Shown here: positions 51,489 to 60,789 of the stretch, one piece after another | Position numbering within the stretch: the stretch's first letter is position 1 | How the letters are laid out: the number at the start of each line of letters is the position of its first letter | Assembly (NCBI GenBank): GCA_016932255.1 | Contig: JAFGDE010000008.1 | Location: 62,001 to 126,000 of the forward strand | Source of the DNA: Candidatus Saganbacteria bacterium | Lineage (GTDB): Bacteria; Margulisbacteria; WOR-1; O2-12-FULL-45-9 | DNA length: 64,000 nt | Direction: 5' to 3' | Made by a program: the position numbers and the translations under genes | The notes under the pieces: generated by a model | The model's database searches: none | Told to the model about the DNA's origin: nothing | Seen by the model: the letters and a program-made list of their open reading frames with translations, nothing else

Positions 51489-52934
51489 ATGAAGAAGATA
51501 GTTCTGGCCCTTGTCCCCTTGTTCCTGTTCGCGGCGCTGATAGTTGTTTCCGGTTGCGAAGATTCCAAATTATTCCCTGACCTGACCACCACGACCCTGG
51601 CGACCACCACGACCCTGGCAACCACCACGACATCCACCACGACCACCACCTTGCCTCAGGTAGCCGCGCCGGCCTTTTCCGTGGCTTCCGGCAGCTTTAC
51701 CCAGCCCACGCTGACCGTGACGATCGAAACGGCCACGCCGGGCGCTAACATATATTATTCCCTGGGCGCGGCCAGCGCCAGCTCCCTTAAAGCAGCGGCC
51801 GGCTCCAGCGTGACCCTGACCTTGGACAGATCAAAGACCGTTACTGCTTTCGCGGTCAAGCCCGGTTATGAAGACAGCCAGACCGTGAGCGCGACCTATG
51901 AGCTGTACGGCTGGAGCCAGGTGGTTTCCGGCTCGATCGGCGATGATCCTTGCGTATATGCCCTGGCAGCCGGCAGCCTTTACGTTGGCGGTGAATTCAC
52001 ATCAATGGACGGGACAACTGTTCTTGATATCGCCGGTTTGACTGGCAGTACCTGGTCGTCTTTAGGCGGCGGGGTAGGCTCAGTTGTATATGCCCTGGCA
52101 GTGGACCCGGCCACTGGCGAGCTTTACACTGGCGGAGGTTTTACAACTGCCGGCGGACTTTCAGCTAATAGGATCGCTAAATGGAACGGCGCGACCTGGG
52201 AAGCGCTGGGCAGCGGCATGAATGACGAAGTTTTGGGCATAGCATTCAAAGACCAAACATCAAGTAATATGTATGCTGTTGGGGAATTTGACACTGCGGG
52301 AGGCCTAACTGCCCGCGGCATTGCCATGTGGAATGCTGGCACTTCATCCTGGGAAACTGTTGGCGGTGGAGGAGTGAACATAGGTGCTGACCCTGTTTAT
52401 GCCTGTGTGGTTGATCCGAACACCGGTGATCTGTATATCGGCGGCGGATTTACCAGTGTTGGCGGAGTCGGGGCCAACAATATCGCTAAATGGGACGGCA
52501 CGACCTGGGAAGCGCTGGGCAGCGGCACAAATGACTGGGTCCGAGCCCTGGCCATTGATCCGGCTACTGGCGACCTATATGTTGGCGGTGATTTTACCAC
52601 TGCCGGCGGAGAAACGGTCAACCATGTCGCCAAATGGAACGGCACAACTTGGGGTGGTCCGAATATCGGCATGAATAACAATGTCTATGCTATTGCTCTT
52701 GACAGCGCCAACAGCGTGCTTTATGTGGGAGGCAGCTTTACCAGCGCTGACGGTGTACCGGCCGATCGTATCGCGAGCTTTAACGGAACGACCTGGGAAG
52801 CATTGGATGCCGGGATCGATGGCCGGGTCGAAGCTTTATGCCTTGACTCTGCCGGCGACCTTTATGTCGGCGGCTACTTTTTAAGGGCTGGTCCATTATC
52901 AGCCTGCTGCCTGGCTAAATGGGGCAAAAAGTAA
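51489..52934 (+). CDS. Lipoprotein with CHB_HEX-like domain and seven-blade propeller (paralogue A)
   Basis: A ~481-aa lipoprotein from ATG 51489 (AAGGAGG 8 nt upstream), with lipobox VVSGC. A Thr-rich linker (TTTTLATTTT) is followed by a chitobiase/CHB_HEX_C-like Ig domain (~60-140; TPGANIYYSLG). Seven ~50-aa repeats of the form LYVGGxFTxAGGxxxNxIAKWNGxxWEALG follow, as expected for a closed propeller. It ends AKWGKK. It is paired with the paralogue 26 nt downstream and ends up at the membrane after LspA/Lgt processing. The ligand is unknown. Confidence 0.8.
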   Translation: MKKIVLALVPLFLFAALIVVSGCEDSKLFPDLTTTTLATTTTLATTTTSTTTTTLPQVAAPAFSVASGSFTQPTLTVTIETATPGANIYYSLGAASASSLKAAAGSSVTLTLDRSKTVTAFAVKPGYEDSQTVSATYELYGWSQVVSGSIGDDPCVYALAAGSLYVGGEFTSMDGTTVLDIAGLTGSTWSSLGGGVGSVVYALAVDPATGELYTGGGFTTAGGLSANRIAKWNGATWEALGSGMNDEVLGIAFKDQTSSNMYAVGEFDTAGGLTARGIAMWNAGTSSWETVGGGGVNIGADPVYACVVDPNTGDLYIGGGFTSVGGVGANNIAKWDGTTWEALGSGTNDWVRALAIDPATGDLYVGGDFTTAGGETVNHVAKWNGTTWGGPNIGMNNNVYAIALDSANSVLYVGGSFTSADGVPADRIASFNGTTWEALDAGIDGRVEALCLDSAGDLYVGGYFLRAGPLSACCLAKWGKK

Positions 52935-52960
52935 TTAAGGAAGCAAAGGAGGATATAAAA

Positions 52961-54400
52961 ATGAAAAACTATCTCGCGCTTAGCCTGGTCATTCTATTGT
53001 TCGCCGGAGCGTTCTTGATCTCCGGTTGTGAAGACTCAAAGCTTTTCCCTGACCTGACCACGACTACTGCGACTACGCTTAGTACCAGCACTACCAGCAC
53101 CAGCAGCACTACCAGCACCACCCTGGCCCAGGTGGCGGCCCCGACCTTCTCGATCGCTTCAGGCAGTTATGAGGCCGGGACCCTGACCGTGACCATTGAG
53201 TGCGCGACGCCTGGGGCCAGTATCTATTATGTCCAGAGCGGCGCCGGCGCGGCGGCTGCCGGGCTTAAAGCAGCGGCCAGCGGGCCGGTGACCCTGGCCC
53301 TTGATGCCTCAGCCACGATCGAGGCATTTGCGGCCAAAGCTGGCTGTCTTGACAGTGCCACGGCCTCAGCCTGGTATGATGTCTACGGCTGGCAGCAGTA
53401 TGGCGCTGATTTTTTTGATGCCAGCTCGTCGTATACGGAAATTAACGCGATATGCAGCGGCAGTATGTATGTGGGCGGTGCTTTTGATACGGTTGGCGGC
53501 GCCACCTTTAATAACATAGCAAAATGGAGCGGTTCAAGCTGGGAAGCCTTAGGCAGCGGCATGAACGGCGGTGTCCTGGCCCTGGCCAACGACGGCTCCG
53601 GCAACCTGTATGCTGGCGGTAGTTTTACCACAGCCGGCGGGGTAACTGTGAACAGGATCGCGAAATGGGATGGCAGTAACTGGTCGGGAGTGGGTGGTTC
53701 AGCGGATAATACTGTTAGAGCCCTGAAGTTTGATGGTTCCGGCAATCTGTATGCCGGAGGAAGCTTTTCTGCGCTTGGCGGAGCCTCTAACAATATCGGG
53801 CAATGGGACGGCAGTACCTGGTCAGCGCTCAGCACCGGGATGAACGGCGCTGTCCTGGCCCTGGCAAACGACACTTCAGGTAATTTATATGCCGGTGGTT
53901 ACTTTACCACAGCCGGCGGGGTAACTGTGAACAGGATCGCGAAATGGGATGGCAGTACCTGGGAGGCTCTGGCTGCCGGGGTGAGCGACTCGGTCTATGC
54001 TTTGGTTTGTGACGGTTCCGGCAACCTGTATGCCGGCGGCAGATTTAACATAGCCAGCGGTGTAACTGTGAACGCTGTCGCGAAATGGGATGGCAGTACC
54101 TGGGAAGCTCTGGGTAGCGGCATGGACTACGATGTTTATTCCCTGACTCTTGACAATGCGGGCAACCTGTATGCCGGCGGTGACTTTACCACAGCTGGTG
54201 GTGTAGTTGTGAACAGGATCGCGAAATGGGATGGCGCGAATTGGTCAGCTGTGGGTGATGGATTAGACGGTATTGTGGCTGAGGGTAACTCAGTAAAAGA
54301 TATTCTAATAGACGCGCAGGGTAATATTTTCGCGGTCGGCAGTTTTGCCGGCAGCGGCAGCACAGCTATCAGGGGAGTGGCTAAGTTCGGCAAGAAATAG
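52961..54400 (+). CDS. Lipoprotein with CHB_HEX-like domain and seven-blade propeller (paralogue B)
   Basis: A ~479-aa lipoprotein from ATG 52961 (AAAGGAGG upstream). Lipobox LISGC and the next residues EDSKLFPDLTTT are identical to paralogue A. A Thr/Ser linker, a CHB_HEX_C-like domain and seven LYAGGxFTTAGGVTVNRIAKWDG blades follow. Several blades are nearly identical in DNA (55-bp exact copies at 53624-53678 and 53903-53957), which suggests recent blade duplication or conversion. It ends just before a strong terminator. Confidence 0.8.
   Translation: MKNYLALSLVILLFAGAFLISGCEDSKLFPDLTTTTATTLSTSTTSTSSTTSTTLAQVAAPTFSIASGSYEAGTLTVTIECATPGASIYYVQSGAGAAAAGLKAAASGPVTLALDASATIEAFAAKAGCLDSATASAWYDVYGWQQYGADFFDASSSYTEINAICSGSMYVGGAFDTVGGATFNNIAKWSGSSWEALGSGMNGGVLALANDGSGNLYAGGSFTTAGGVTVNRIAKWDGSNWSGVGGSADNTVRALKFDGSGNLYAGGSFSALGGASNNIGQWDGSTWSALSTGMNGAVLALANDTSGNLYAGGYFTTAGGVTVNRIAKWDGSTWEALAAGVSDSVYALVCDGSGNLYAGGRFNIASGVTVNAVAKWDGSTWEALGSGMDYDVYSLTLDNAGNLYAGGDFTTAGGVVVNRIAKWDGANWSAVGDGLDGIVAEGNSVKDILIDAQGNIFAVGSFAGSGSTAIRGVAKFGKK
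53624..53957. repeat. Near-identical DNA repeats encoding propeller blades
   Basis: TTTACCACAGCCGGCGGGGT... to GGCAGTA (55 bp) is present exactly at 53624-53678 and 53903-53957, with diverged copies near 54068-54100 and 54185-54232. These can recombine and change blade number or sequence. Confidence 0.85.
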
Positions 54401-54413
54401 GCTTTCTGACGCT

Positions 54414-54446
54414 TAAAAAGGGGGCGCTTTAGCGCCCCTTTTTTTT
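54414..54446. terminator. Bidirectional Rho-independent terminator
   Basis: AAAAAGGGGGCGC-TTTA-GCGCCCCTTTTTTTT: a GC-rich stem flanked by A and T runs directly after the propeller operon. Confidence 0.95.
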
Positions 54447-54499
54447 GCAAGTTTTTCCTTTTTTAAACCGATAATATATATAGAAGAGGAGCAAATATT

Positions 54500-55822
54500 A
54501 TGGTGACTCCCGCGGGCATCAATACTGTATTATCAAGATATTTCCCCCAGCTGATCTCAAGCAGCGGGCCGGTTGACTCGGCCCTGGACCAGGCGGATGA
54601 GCCGCTGATCACGGACAGCGTCAGCCTGGGCCAGCGCGCCCAGGAGCTTGATGCTGACAACGACGGCACTGTCACAATTGGTGAGTATGTGGCGGAACTG
54701 GACGGCTCAGTGGACGGTTTTTCCGACGATCAGGTCAACGCGCCTGAATTGATCAGGGAGATCTACAGCCACCCGGAAACATACGCTTTGGTCATCGACG
54801 CCCTGCGCGAGGCCGGGCTTGAGGACCCCTTTACCCCGGCCGCTGAGGTCGAACAGGCGCTGGCCGAGATATTCCCGGATGGTGTTCCGGCCGACCGCAC
54901 GGAAGCGGCTATCGCCATTATCCAGCATCTTATCCCGGAAGGCACCAGTTTCACTATCAACGGCCAAAGTTATCCCGCGCTGCCCGGCTTTAATTTTATT
55001 TTCGACAGTAACGACCTTGGCACCGCGCTGCGCCTGTCAACCGGCAGTCCGCTGCCCTCGGAGCTGCTAAGCGCGGCTTTTGCCGCGCGGGAAAGCGGGG
55101 AAGTTGTTCATATACAATGCTTTGAATCAAGCAAACTGCTGGCCGCCCTGCTGAGAACCGCGGGGATCGAGGCCGGCGTCCATATCGAGCCGGGGCATGC
55201 TTTTGTCGTGGCACAGTTGAACGACGGCGCGGCTTACCGGCTGGACCTGACCATGAGCCTATATCAGCCGGCCGCGGCTGGTGAAGCGCCAGTGTCGGAC
55301 CTGGAGCTGGTCAGCCGTCAGTATTTTAATGAAGCCAGATACCGGGCGCAGCAGGGCAGGCCGGACGAAGCGATCGCGCTCTACCGCATGTCGCTGACCC
55401 TGGACCCGACCAATTTTTCTTCGCTCTATAACCTGGGCCGGATATTGGGCAGCCAGGGGGAAACAGAGGAAGCGCTTTACCTGCTGGAAGAAGCTTATAG
55501 CCTGGCCCCGACAGTGGGCGACCAGGCTGAAACAGCCCTGGTCATGAGCGCGGTCTATGCTCAAGCCGGCGATCACTATTACGCTCTCCAGTACCTGGCG
55601 GAAGCGCTGGAGACTAATCCGGCTTTTGCCGGCACTGAGCAGATCGCCCTGGCTGAAGAGTATTATGACCAGATCCCGCAAGAAGACCGTGACACAGAGG
55701 TCAGCCAGTGGATAAGTTCGGCCAGAAGCGCCGGCTGGCAGCTGCAGCAAATGCAGCTGCAATACCAGCAGAGAAGGGTTTCAGGCCAGGACAATTCGTA
55801 TTTTGGCTGGCAGGCGCTCTAG
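54500..55822 (+). CDS. EF-hand, transglutaminase-like and TPR multidomain protein
   Basis: A 440-aa protein without signal peptide. Residues ~50-70 hold one EF-hand calcium loop (DADNDGTVTIGEY). A transglutaminase-like core follows (~195-255): Cys in HIQCFESSKLLAALLRTAGI, His in PGHAFVVAQL and Asp in YRLDLTM, in the right order for a Cys-His-Asp triad. The C-terminal third contains at least three TPR units (GRPDEAIALYRMSLTLDP, YNLGRILGSQGETEEAL, YALQYLAEALETNP). GAGGAG lies 8 nt before the ATG. Its last codons overlap the convergent Tiki-like gene by 4 nt. Function is unknown. Confidence 0.7.
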   Translation: MVTPAGINTVLSRYFPQLISSSGPVDSALDQADEPLITDSVSLGQRAQELDADNDGTVTIGEYVAELDGSVDGFSDDQVNAPELIREIYSHPETYALVIDALREAGLEDPFTPAAEVEQALAEIFPDGVPADRTEAAIAIIQHLIPEGTSFTINGQSYPALPGFNFIFDSNDLGTALRLSTGSPLPSELLSAAFAARESGEVVHIQCFESSKLLAALLRTAGIEAGVHIEPGHAFVVAQLNDGAAYRLDLTMSLYQPAAAGEAPVSDLELVSRQYFNEARYRAQQGRPDEAIALYRMSLTLDPTNFSSLYNLGRILGSQGETEEALYLLEEAYSLAPTVGDQAETALVMSAVYAQAGDHYYALQYLAEALETNPAFAGTEQIALAEEYYDQIPQEDRDTEVSQWISSARSAGWQLQQMQLQYQQRRVSGQDNSYFGWQAL

Positions 55823-56754
55823 TAAAGCGGCTGCAGCGTACTCCAGACCGGCCCGCTCTCAGGACCGCAGGTCCCCTCAGCAGGCAAATGGATAACATAT
55901 TGAGCCTCGCGAAAACCGTTCAGCTCTAAAATAAAACCTTGCTGCTGCCAGCCCAGTTGGCTGACCGCCCGGTCAAAACCCTGATGACAGTTCACTCTGC
56001 CGCCATTCAATACGATGCTGATGACCCGGGCCTGCGCCTCAACCGAAGCAATGAAGTAGGGCAGCCGCTCAGCCGAGGCGTGGATTGAGCCCCAGGTCCA
56101 GGCAATGACCTCAGGGAGCCCCCCGGACAAATACTGCGATAAAACCTTTACCGCGAAACTCTCCCTGGCTGCCAGCCAGTCAGCTTGAGGCAGTTCTGCC
56201 AGCCAGTGGTCTGAGAGTTCAGCTGTAACGCCGGTAAGCACCAGGCCGAAATCATTGGAGCGCGCGCTCTCCAGCAGGTCAAGCATCACGCCGCCTTCCG
56301 CGGGTGTCAGTTGGTCGGTGGAACAGGGCACCGGGCGGTAGCGCGGGTCGCCGGTCGTCAGGTACTGGTCAAGCAGGTATTGCGCGTCCAGGCCTTCCGG
56401 GATGAAACGGGGGTATTCCATGGCCAGATAGCTCAGGCCGCTGACGCTTTGGGCGTCACTGCCCATGGAAAACAGTTCATTAATCAGGGCCAGCTGGGCC
56501 ACGACATGATGCTCCAGGCCGAAGACCAGGTGGGTGTCACCGGGTAGCGGCGTTAGTTCGATCTCGCGCCTGATAAGTTCATAAGCCTCATGGTTATCCG
56601 GGCTGAGCCAGGTGATCAAGCCGCGGCCCTCGGCTTTCAGTAAAAATTCTGTCAGCGGCTCTATGCCGCTGGGCAGGGCCGCGGGACCGGCTTGTTTTAT
56701 GCCGGCCCTGGGCAGGGCCTTATCGTTTGAATTGATGGCTTGTGTTGCTGTCAT
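55819..56754 (-). CDS. ChaN/Tiki-superfamily-like protein
   Basis: A 311-aa protein without signal peptide. LVFGLEHHVVAQLALINEL, YLAMEYPRF and WGSIHASAERLPYFIA resemble the conserved Glu/His positions of the ChaN/EreA/TraB-Tiki fold, more weakly than in the 31665 lipoprotein. It may be a hydrolase or haem/metal-binding protein. It converges with the 54500 gene (4-nt overlap). The 56888 gene lies 133 nt upstream on the same strand. Confidence 0.5.
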   Translation of the reverse strand: MTATQAINSNDKALPRAGIKQAGPAALPSGIEPLTEFLLKAEGRGLITWLSPDNHEAYELIRREIELTPLPGDTHLVFGLEHHVVAQLALINELFSMGSDAQSVSGLSYLAMEYPRFIPEGLDAQYLLDQYLTTGDPRYRPVPCSTDQLTPAEGGVMLDLLESARSNDFGLVLTGVTAELSDHWLAELPQADWLAARESFAVKVLSQYLSGGLPEVIAWTWGSIHASAERLPYFIASVEAQARVISIVLNGGRVNCHQGFDRAVSQLGWQQQGFILELNGFREAQYVIHLPAEGTCGPESGPVWSTLQPLY

Positions 56755-56887
56755 GGCCGTTCTTTTTGTATCGGTCGCTGATATTATTATCGACGGTTTA
56801 ATTAGAATATTTCAGGCTGGAGCCAGAAAACCAGCCGGCTTTAAAAGTGAAACCGCGGCGCGAGCGCGCCGATAGATCAATAAGCGG

Positions 56888-57505
56888 TCATCTCCACAAG
56901 GTTATCGGTTCAAAACCCTCGTTTTGCACCAGATGATCGAAGACCTCCAAAGCAAGTTTAAACAGTTCAAGCCGGTCCCGGCACGCTTCCTGGTCCTGTT
57001 CCGCTAAAGCGGCTTTTTGCAGATGGAATGCCTTGCGGAAAAGGCCGCGGCTTAGCAGATAGCCGTCAACTAACTGGGCGATCTCCTGATGGCTTTTGCT
57101 TGTGACCATGGCCGGCGTGTCGCGGTACATGCCGCCGGGCAGGTGGCAGGGGAAATTGTTCAGCTTCAGTCTCAAGCCCCGGAAAATATCTTCAGGAGAG
57201 GTCTCTTTGGGGCGTTCCAGGATAGCCAGCAGCCGTTCGCGCGCTTCCCGGCCGGTCCAGCCAGTGTCATCATAGACCAGGCAATGGTCGCTGAGACGGT
57301 AAAAGCAGGCGCGATAAAGCTCATCATGCCTGAGACGCTCAATGGTGCTGGCCGGCAGGCGGCGCAGGCCCATATATCTGGCGAACAGCACAATGGCTTT
57401 CAGGAGATTGCCGGTCTGGGGCGGCGTTCTTTTTCTGTTCCAGCGGGCCAGTTTAATATTACCGGGCCTGAGCTGGTCCGGCAGTTCCACTCTCATCAGT
57501 CTCAT
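56888..57505 (-). CDS. Unrecognised basic protein
   Basis: A 205-aa soluble helix-rich protein, basic at the N-terminus (NRKRTPPQTGNLLKAIVLFARYMGLRRLP). Sequence such as YRLSDHCLVYDDTGWTG and EIAQLVDGYLLSRGLFRKAFHLQ does not recall a named family. It is divergent from glgA with ~108 bases between them. The coding frame is uninterrupted and codon use resembles its neighbours, so it is probably real. Confidence 0.55.
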   Translation of the reverse strand: MRLMRVELPDQLRPGNIKLARWNRKRTPPQTGNLLKAIVLFARYMGLRRLPASTIERLRHDELYRACFYRLSDHCLVYDDTGWTGREARERLLAILERPKETSPEDIFRGLRLKLNNFPCHLPGGMYRDTPAMVTSKSHQEIAQLVDGYLLSRGLFRKAFHLQKAALAEQDQEACRDRLELFKLALEVFDHLVQNEGFEPITLWR

Positions 57506-57557
57506 GGATCTATCTCGGCAATAATGTTTTTGGATTTCAATCAGGAGATAAGCTTTT

Positions 57558-57587
57558 TTGAAATCGGCGGCGGATATTCCTGATAAT
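57558..57587 (+). promoter_or_regulatory. glgA promoter
   Basis: TTGAAA (57558-57563), 18-bp spacer, GATAAT (57582-57587), with the ATG at 57614 and AAGGAAC as ribosome-binding site. Confidence 0.5.
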
Positions 57588-57613
57588 AAACTGGAGAAGG
57601 TGAGCTAAGGAAC

Positions 57614-59104
57614 ATGCCAGCTGTTTTAAGACCGGTCCGGCCGCTCAGGCTGGCCTTTATCACGTCGGAAGCCAGGCCGTTCGCCAAAAGCGGCGGGCTG
57701 GCCGATGTCTCAAAAAGCCTGCCTGAAGCGCTGGCCAGGCTGGGCCACGAGGTGCGGCTGATCATGCCGCATTACAGGGCCGGCGCGGCCTTTTCACCCG
57801 GTCAACTGCACCTGCCGCTCAAGGTTACATTAGGCCAAAGAGAGAGCGAAGGCCATTTTTCAAGCAAGAGGATGCCGGAGAGCGGCCTGCCCGTGGTCCA
57901 GATCGAGCAGAACGAATTTTTCCACCGGCCGGGCATGTACGGCGAACAGGGCAGGGATTACCCTGACAACGGACTGCGCTTTACCTTTTTTTGCAAGGCA
58001 GCCCTGGCTTATCTTAAGGCCAGCGGCTTTGCGCCGGACATCGTCCATGCCAATGACTGGCAGAGCGGACTGATCGTGCCGCTCTTGCAGCAGGCCAGGC
58101 AGAACGATCCGTTCTTTCAGGGAACTTCTTCTGTCTATACGGTGCATAACCTGGGTTTTCTGGGCCTGAGCGATAGAGAGGTCCTGGAGCAGTCCGGCCT
58201 GGGAGAAGAACATTTTAGGCTTGAGGGTCTTGAGTTCTTCGGCCGGGTAAGTTTGGCCAAGGCCGGTCTGGCCTACGCGCGGCTGATCAATACCGTCAGC
58301 CCGACCTATCGCGACGAAAGCCTGACCCCGCAGTTCGGCTGCGGCCTGGACGGCTTGCTGCGCCAGCGCGGCTCTGATTATTCCGGCATACTCAACGGTA
58401 TAGATTATCGTGTCTGGGACCCGGCAGGCGACCCGCATCTGCCGGTCAATTATCAAAGGTTTGACCTGGCTGCTAAAGCGGTCATGAAAGAGCATTTGCA
58501 GAGGGAACTGGGCCTGGATACCCGGCCTGGCCTGCCGCTGATCGGCTATATCGGCCGGCTGACAGAACAAAAAGGCCTGGACCTCCTGCCGCCGGTCATC
58601 AAAGAGATCATGGGTCAGGATGTGCAGCTGGCTTTCCTGGGCACAGGCGAGCTCTGTTATCACTCATTCCTTGGCGAGATCAAACAGGCTTTTCCCGGCA
58701 GAGTAGGGCTGGCCCTGACCTTTGATGAAGGCCTGGCGCACCGCATCTACGCCGGCTCGGATTTTTTCCTGATGCCGAGCCGGTTCGAGCCCTGCGGCCT
58801 GGGCCAGATGATCGCCATGAGCTTTGCCACGCCGCCCATCGTGACCAACCGGGGCGGCCTGGCTGACACTGTGACCGATGTCGCGGCTGACAGCGGCAAT
58901 GGTTTTATCCTGCCCGAATTCAGCGCGGCGGCCCTGCTTCAGGCAGTTGGCCGCGCCCTGTCTGTTTTTACTTCAAAAGAAGAACTGGGCTGTTTAAGGC
59001 GCCGCGCCCTGGCGGCTGATTTTTCCTGGGAAACGTCGGCCCGGGCCTACGAACAGATGTACCTGGCGGCCCTGGCCAAGGAGGCTGTGTCATGGCAAAC
59101 CTGA
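57614..59104 (+). CDS. glgA: Glycogen synthase (GT5)
   Basis: A 496-aa GT-B glycosyltransferase that extends alpha-1,4-glucan from ADP-glucose. It has FITSEARPFAKSGGLADVSKSL (KxGGL substrate loop), VHANDWQSGLIVPLL, YTVHNLGFLG, GYIGRLTEQKGLDLL and PSRFEPCGLGQM (donor E-x7-E region). No branching, phosphorylase or glgC gene is in the window. It overlaps a Ser/Thr kinase by 13 nt, so synthase and kinase are made together. Confidence 0.93.
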   Translation: MPAVLRPVRPLRLAFITSEARPFAKSGGLADVSKSLPEALARLGHEVRLIMPHYRAGAAFSPGQLHLPLKVTLGQRESEGHFSSKRMPESGLPVVQIEQNEFFHRPGMYGEQGRDYPDNGLRFTFFCKAALAYLKASGFAPDIVHANDWQSGLIVPLLQQARQNDPFFQGTSSVYTVHNLGFLGLSDREVLEQSGLGEEHFRLEGLEFFGRVSLAKAGLAYARLINTVSPTYRDESLTPQFGCGLDGLLRQRGSDYSGILNGIDYRVWDPAGDPHLPVNYQRFDLAAKAVMKEHLQRELGLDTRPGLPLIGYIGRLTEQKGLDLLPPVIKEIMGQDVQLAFLGTGELCYHSFLGEIKQAFPGRVGLALTFDEGLAHRIYAGSDFFLMPSRFEPCGLGQMIAMSFATPPIVTNRGGLADTVTDVAADSGNGFILPEFSAAALLQAVGRALSVFTSKEELGCLRRRALAADFSWETSARAYEQMYLAALAKEAVSWQT

Positions 59105-60162
59105 TCGGACGTTTATTGGAGTCGCGTCACCCGGCCCTGCTGGCCGGTGACAGGCTGTTCAACCGTGTCTTTGGCCGGTCAGGCCGGCAGCAGCTCCAGC
59201 CGGCCTATCTTGGCCCGGCGGTCCCGCCGCCGCCGTTCCTGTTGCAGGGCAGCGGCTCGTCATCTTTCAGGCTCAGGATCGGCCAGTGCGTGCGCGCGAC
59301 CAGGGATGCCTTTTTTGTGGTCAATTTTTTTGCCGAAGGAGGCATGGCGGACATCTTTCTGGTCAAAGATCCCCGGGGCAACGAGGCACTGCTGAAACAG
59401 CTCAAATACTTCCCTGCCCAGGACCCACAGCTTCGGAAAAACCTGCAGCTGCGTTTTGCCAGGGAAGCCTTGGTAATGAGCAGGATCAAGAGCCCCAACG
59501 TGGTCAAGGTCCTGGACATCGATCCCCAATCGCCGCCGGCATTCTATATTATGGAAAAGATCGAAGGCAAAAGTTTAATGGACGCGGTGCCGGCCGATAA
59601 ACTGCTGGGCCAGAAATTATCGCTGGTCATTATCATCCAGGTGCTTGACGGCCTGCTGGCCTTTGAGCGCGCCTGCCAGAGCGAGAGCAAAGCGGTCCAG
59701 GTGGCCCACCGCGATATCAAGCCTGATAATATCCTGCTCCGGCTGGAAGGCAACAGGGTCAAAGGCGCGGTCCTGACCGATTTTGGCATCGTTAAGGTGC
59801 CGGAAAGCGAACAGACCACGGTCCATGAACTGATGGGTTCAAGGGGCTATTTGGCGCCGGAAGTCATCGTGACCGGCGGGACCAAGAACGCCGACCAGCG
59901 GGCCGATATCTTTTCGCTGGGCGCGGTGCTTTACTGGTTATTGACCGGCCATGAGCCTTTTATTAATCATGATCTTGTCGAACTGGCTTGCGATCCCGGC
60001 CCGCTGATCAGCCGCTTGTACAAGCAGCGTCCCGGATCAGTCTCCAGGGAGGTCTGGGCGGCTGTTTTCAAGGCTTTGGCTGTCCAGCCTGAACAGAGGT
60101 TCCAGTCATACGCTGAGATGCGGCAAGCCTTCTTTGAACTTCATAAAACGCTCAATAATTGA
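59092..60162 (+). CDS. Hanks-type Ser/Thr protein kinase
   Basis: A 356-aa kinase. A ~65-residue N-terminal segment precedes the kinase domain: Gly loop FFAEGGMADIFLV, ALLKQL (ATP Lys), FAREALVM (Glu), AHRDIKPDN (catalytic loop), LTDFGIVKV (DFG) and SRGYLAPEV (APE). No transmembrane or PASTA region is present, so it is cytoplasmic. AAGGAGG precedes the ATG, which lies in the end of glgA. The coupling suggests that it acts on glycogen metabolism, perhaps GlgA; this is inference. Confidence 0.88.
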   Translation: MANLIGRLLESRHPALLAGDRLFNRVFGRSGRQQLQPAYLGPAVPPPPFLLQGSGSSSFRLRIGQCVRATRDAFFVVNFFAEGGMADIFLVKDPRGNEALLKQLKYFPAQDPQLRKNLQLRFAREALVMSRIKSPNVVKVLDIDPQSPPAFYIMEKIEGKSLMDAVPADKLLGQKLSLVIIIQVLDGLLAFERACQSESKAVQVAHRDIKPDNILLRLEGNRVKGAVLTDFGIVKVPESEQTTVHELMGSRGYLAPEVIVTGGTKNADQRADIFSLGAVLYWLLTGHEPFINHDLVELACDPGPLISRLYKQRPGSVSREVWAAVFKALAVQPEQRFQSYAEMRQAFFELHKTLNN

Positions 60163-60240
60163 AATCCTCACCTGAATATTACGATATATTAACATGAGAA
60201 ATTTTATCCAGCAAAAAGGAATGGATCTGAGGGAGGAAAT

Positions 60241-60789
60241 ATGAACGTCGCGAGAACAGGCAGGGTCTTTTTATTTTGCCGGAACCAGCTTTTCTTGCGC
60301 GAACCCGGTTCCCGGAACTGGACGCGCCTGCAGGGCAGTTTAGCTTCCGGGGTCTCCCGGCCGGCGCTTCAAACAGGCATAGGTTTGAGCAAAATCTGCG
60401 ATTTCCTGGCCAGGGAATTGCTGGCCGGTAAAGAGGTCTCTTACCGCGCAGGCATGATCATTACCACTGACGCCAGGGGCGCCCGGCTTGATATGAGCGC
60501 CAGAACTTTGGTCACATTACCCTGGGACGGAGAGATCAAAGCTCAGGTCGCTTTATCAGATAGGGGCGCCGGCTCGGACTATGCCATTGATGCCAGGCGC
60601 ACCGCTCATAAATTGCTCTCTTTTGCGGCGGAAGGAGCGACCTTAAAGCTGGAAAACGGGGAATTGGTCCGGTGGGTCACGCTCTTGACCGGCCAGGATG
60701 GCGTGAACAGCAAGGTCATTATCCCTTGTCCAGGCATCTTGACCGATCACCTTGTCTGGCTGCGGCCTTTCTTGAAGACCGAAGACTGA
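60241..60789 (+). CDS. Unrecognised 182-aa protein ending in repeat DNA
   Basis: A soluble protein beginning MNVARTGRVFLFCRNQLFLREPG with GGGAGG before the ATG. No family is recognised. The last residues FLKTED* are supplied by the GACCGAAGACTGA repeat array, which also provides the stop codon. It follows the kinase after 78 nt on the same strand. A weak promoter (TTGAAA at 60159) may exist. Confidence 0.55.
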   Translation: MNVARTGRVFLFCRNQLFLREPGSRNWTRLQGSLASGVSRPALQTGIGLSKICDFLARELLAGKEVSYRAGMIITTDARGARLDMSARTLVTLPWDGEIKAQVALSDRGAGSDYAIDARRTAHKLLSFAAEGATLKLENGELVRWVTLLTGQDGVNSKVIIPCPGILTDHLVWLRPFLKTED

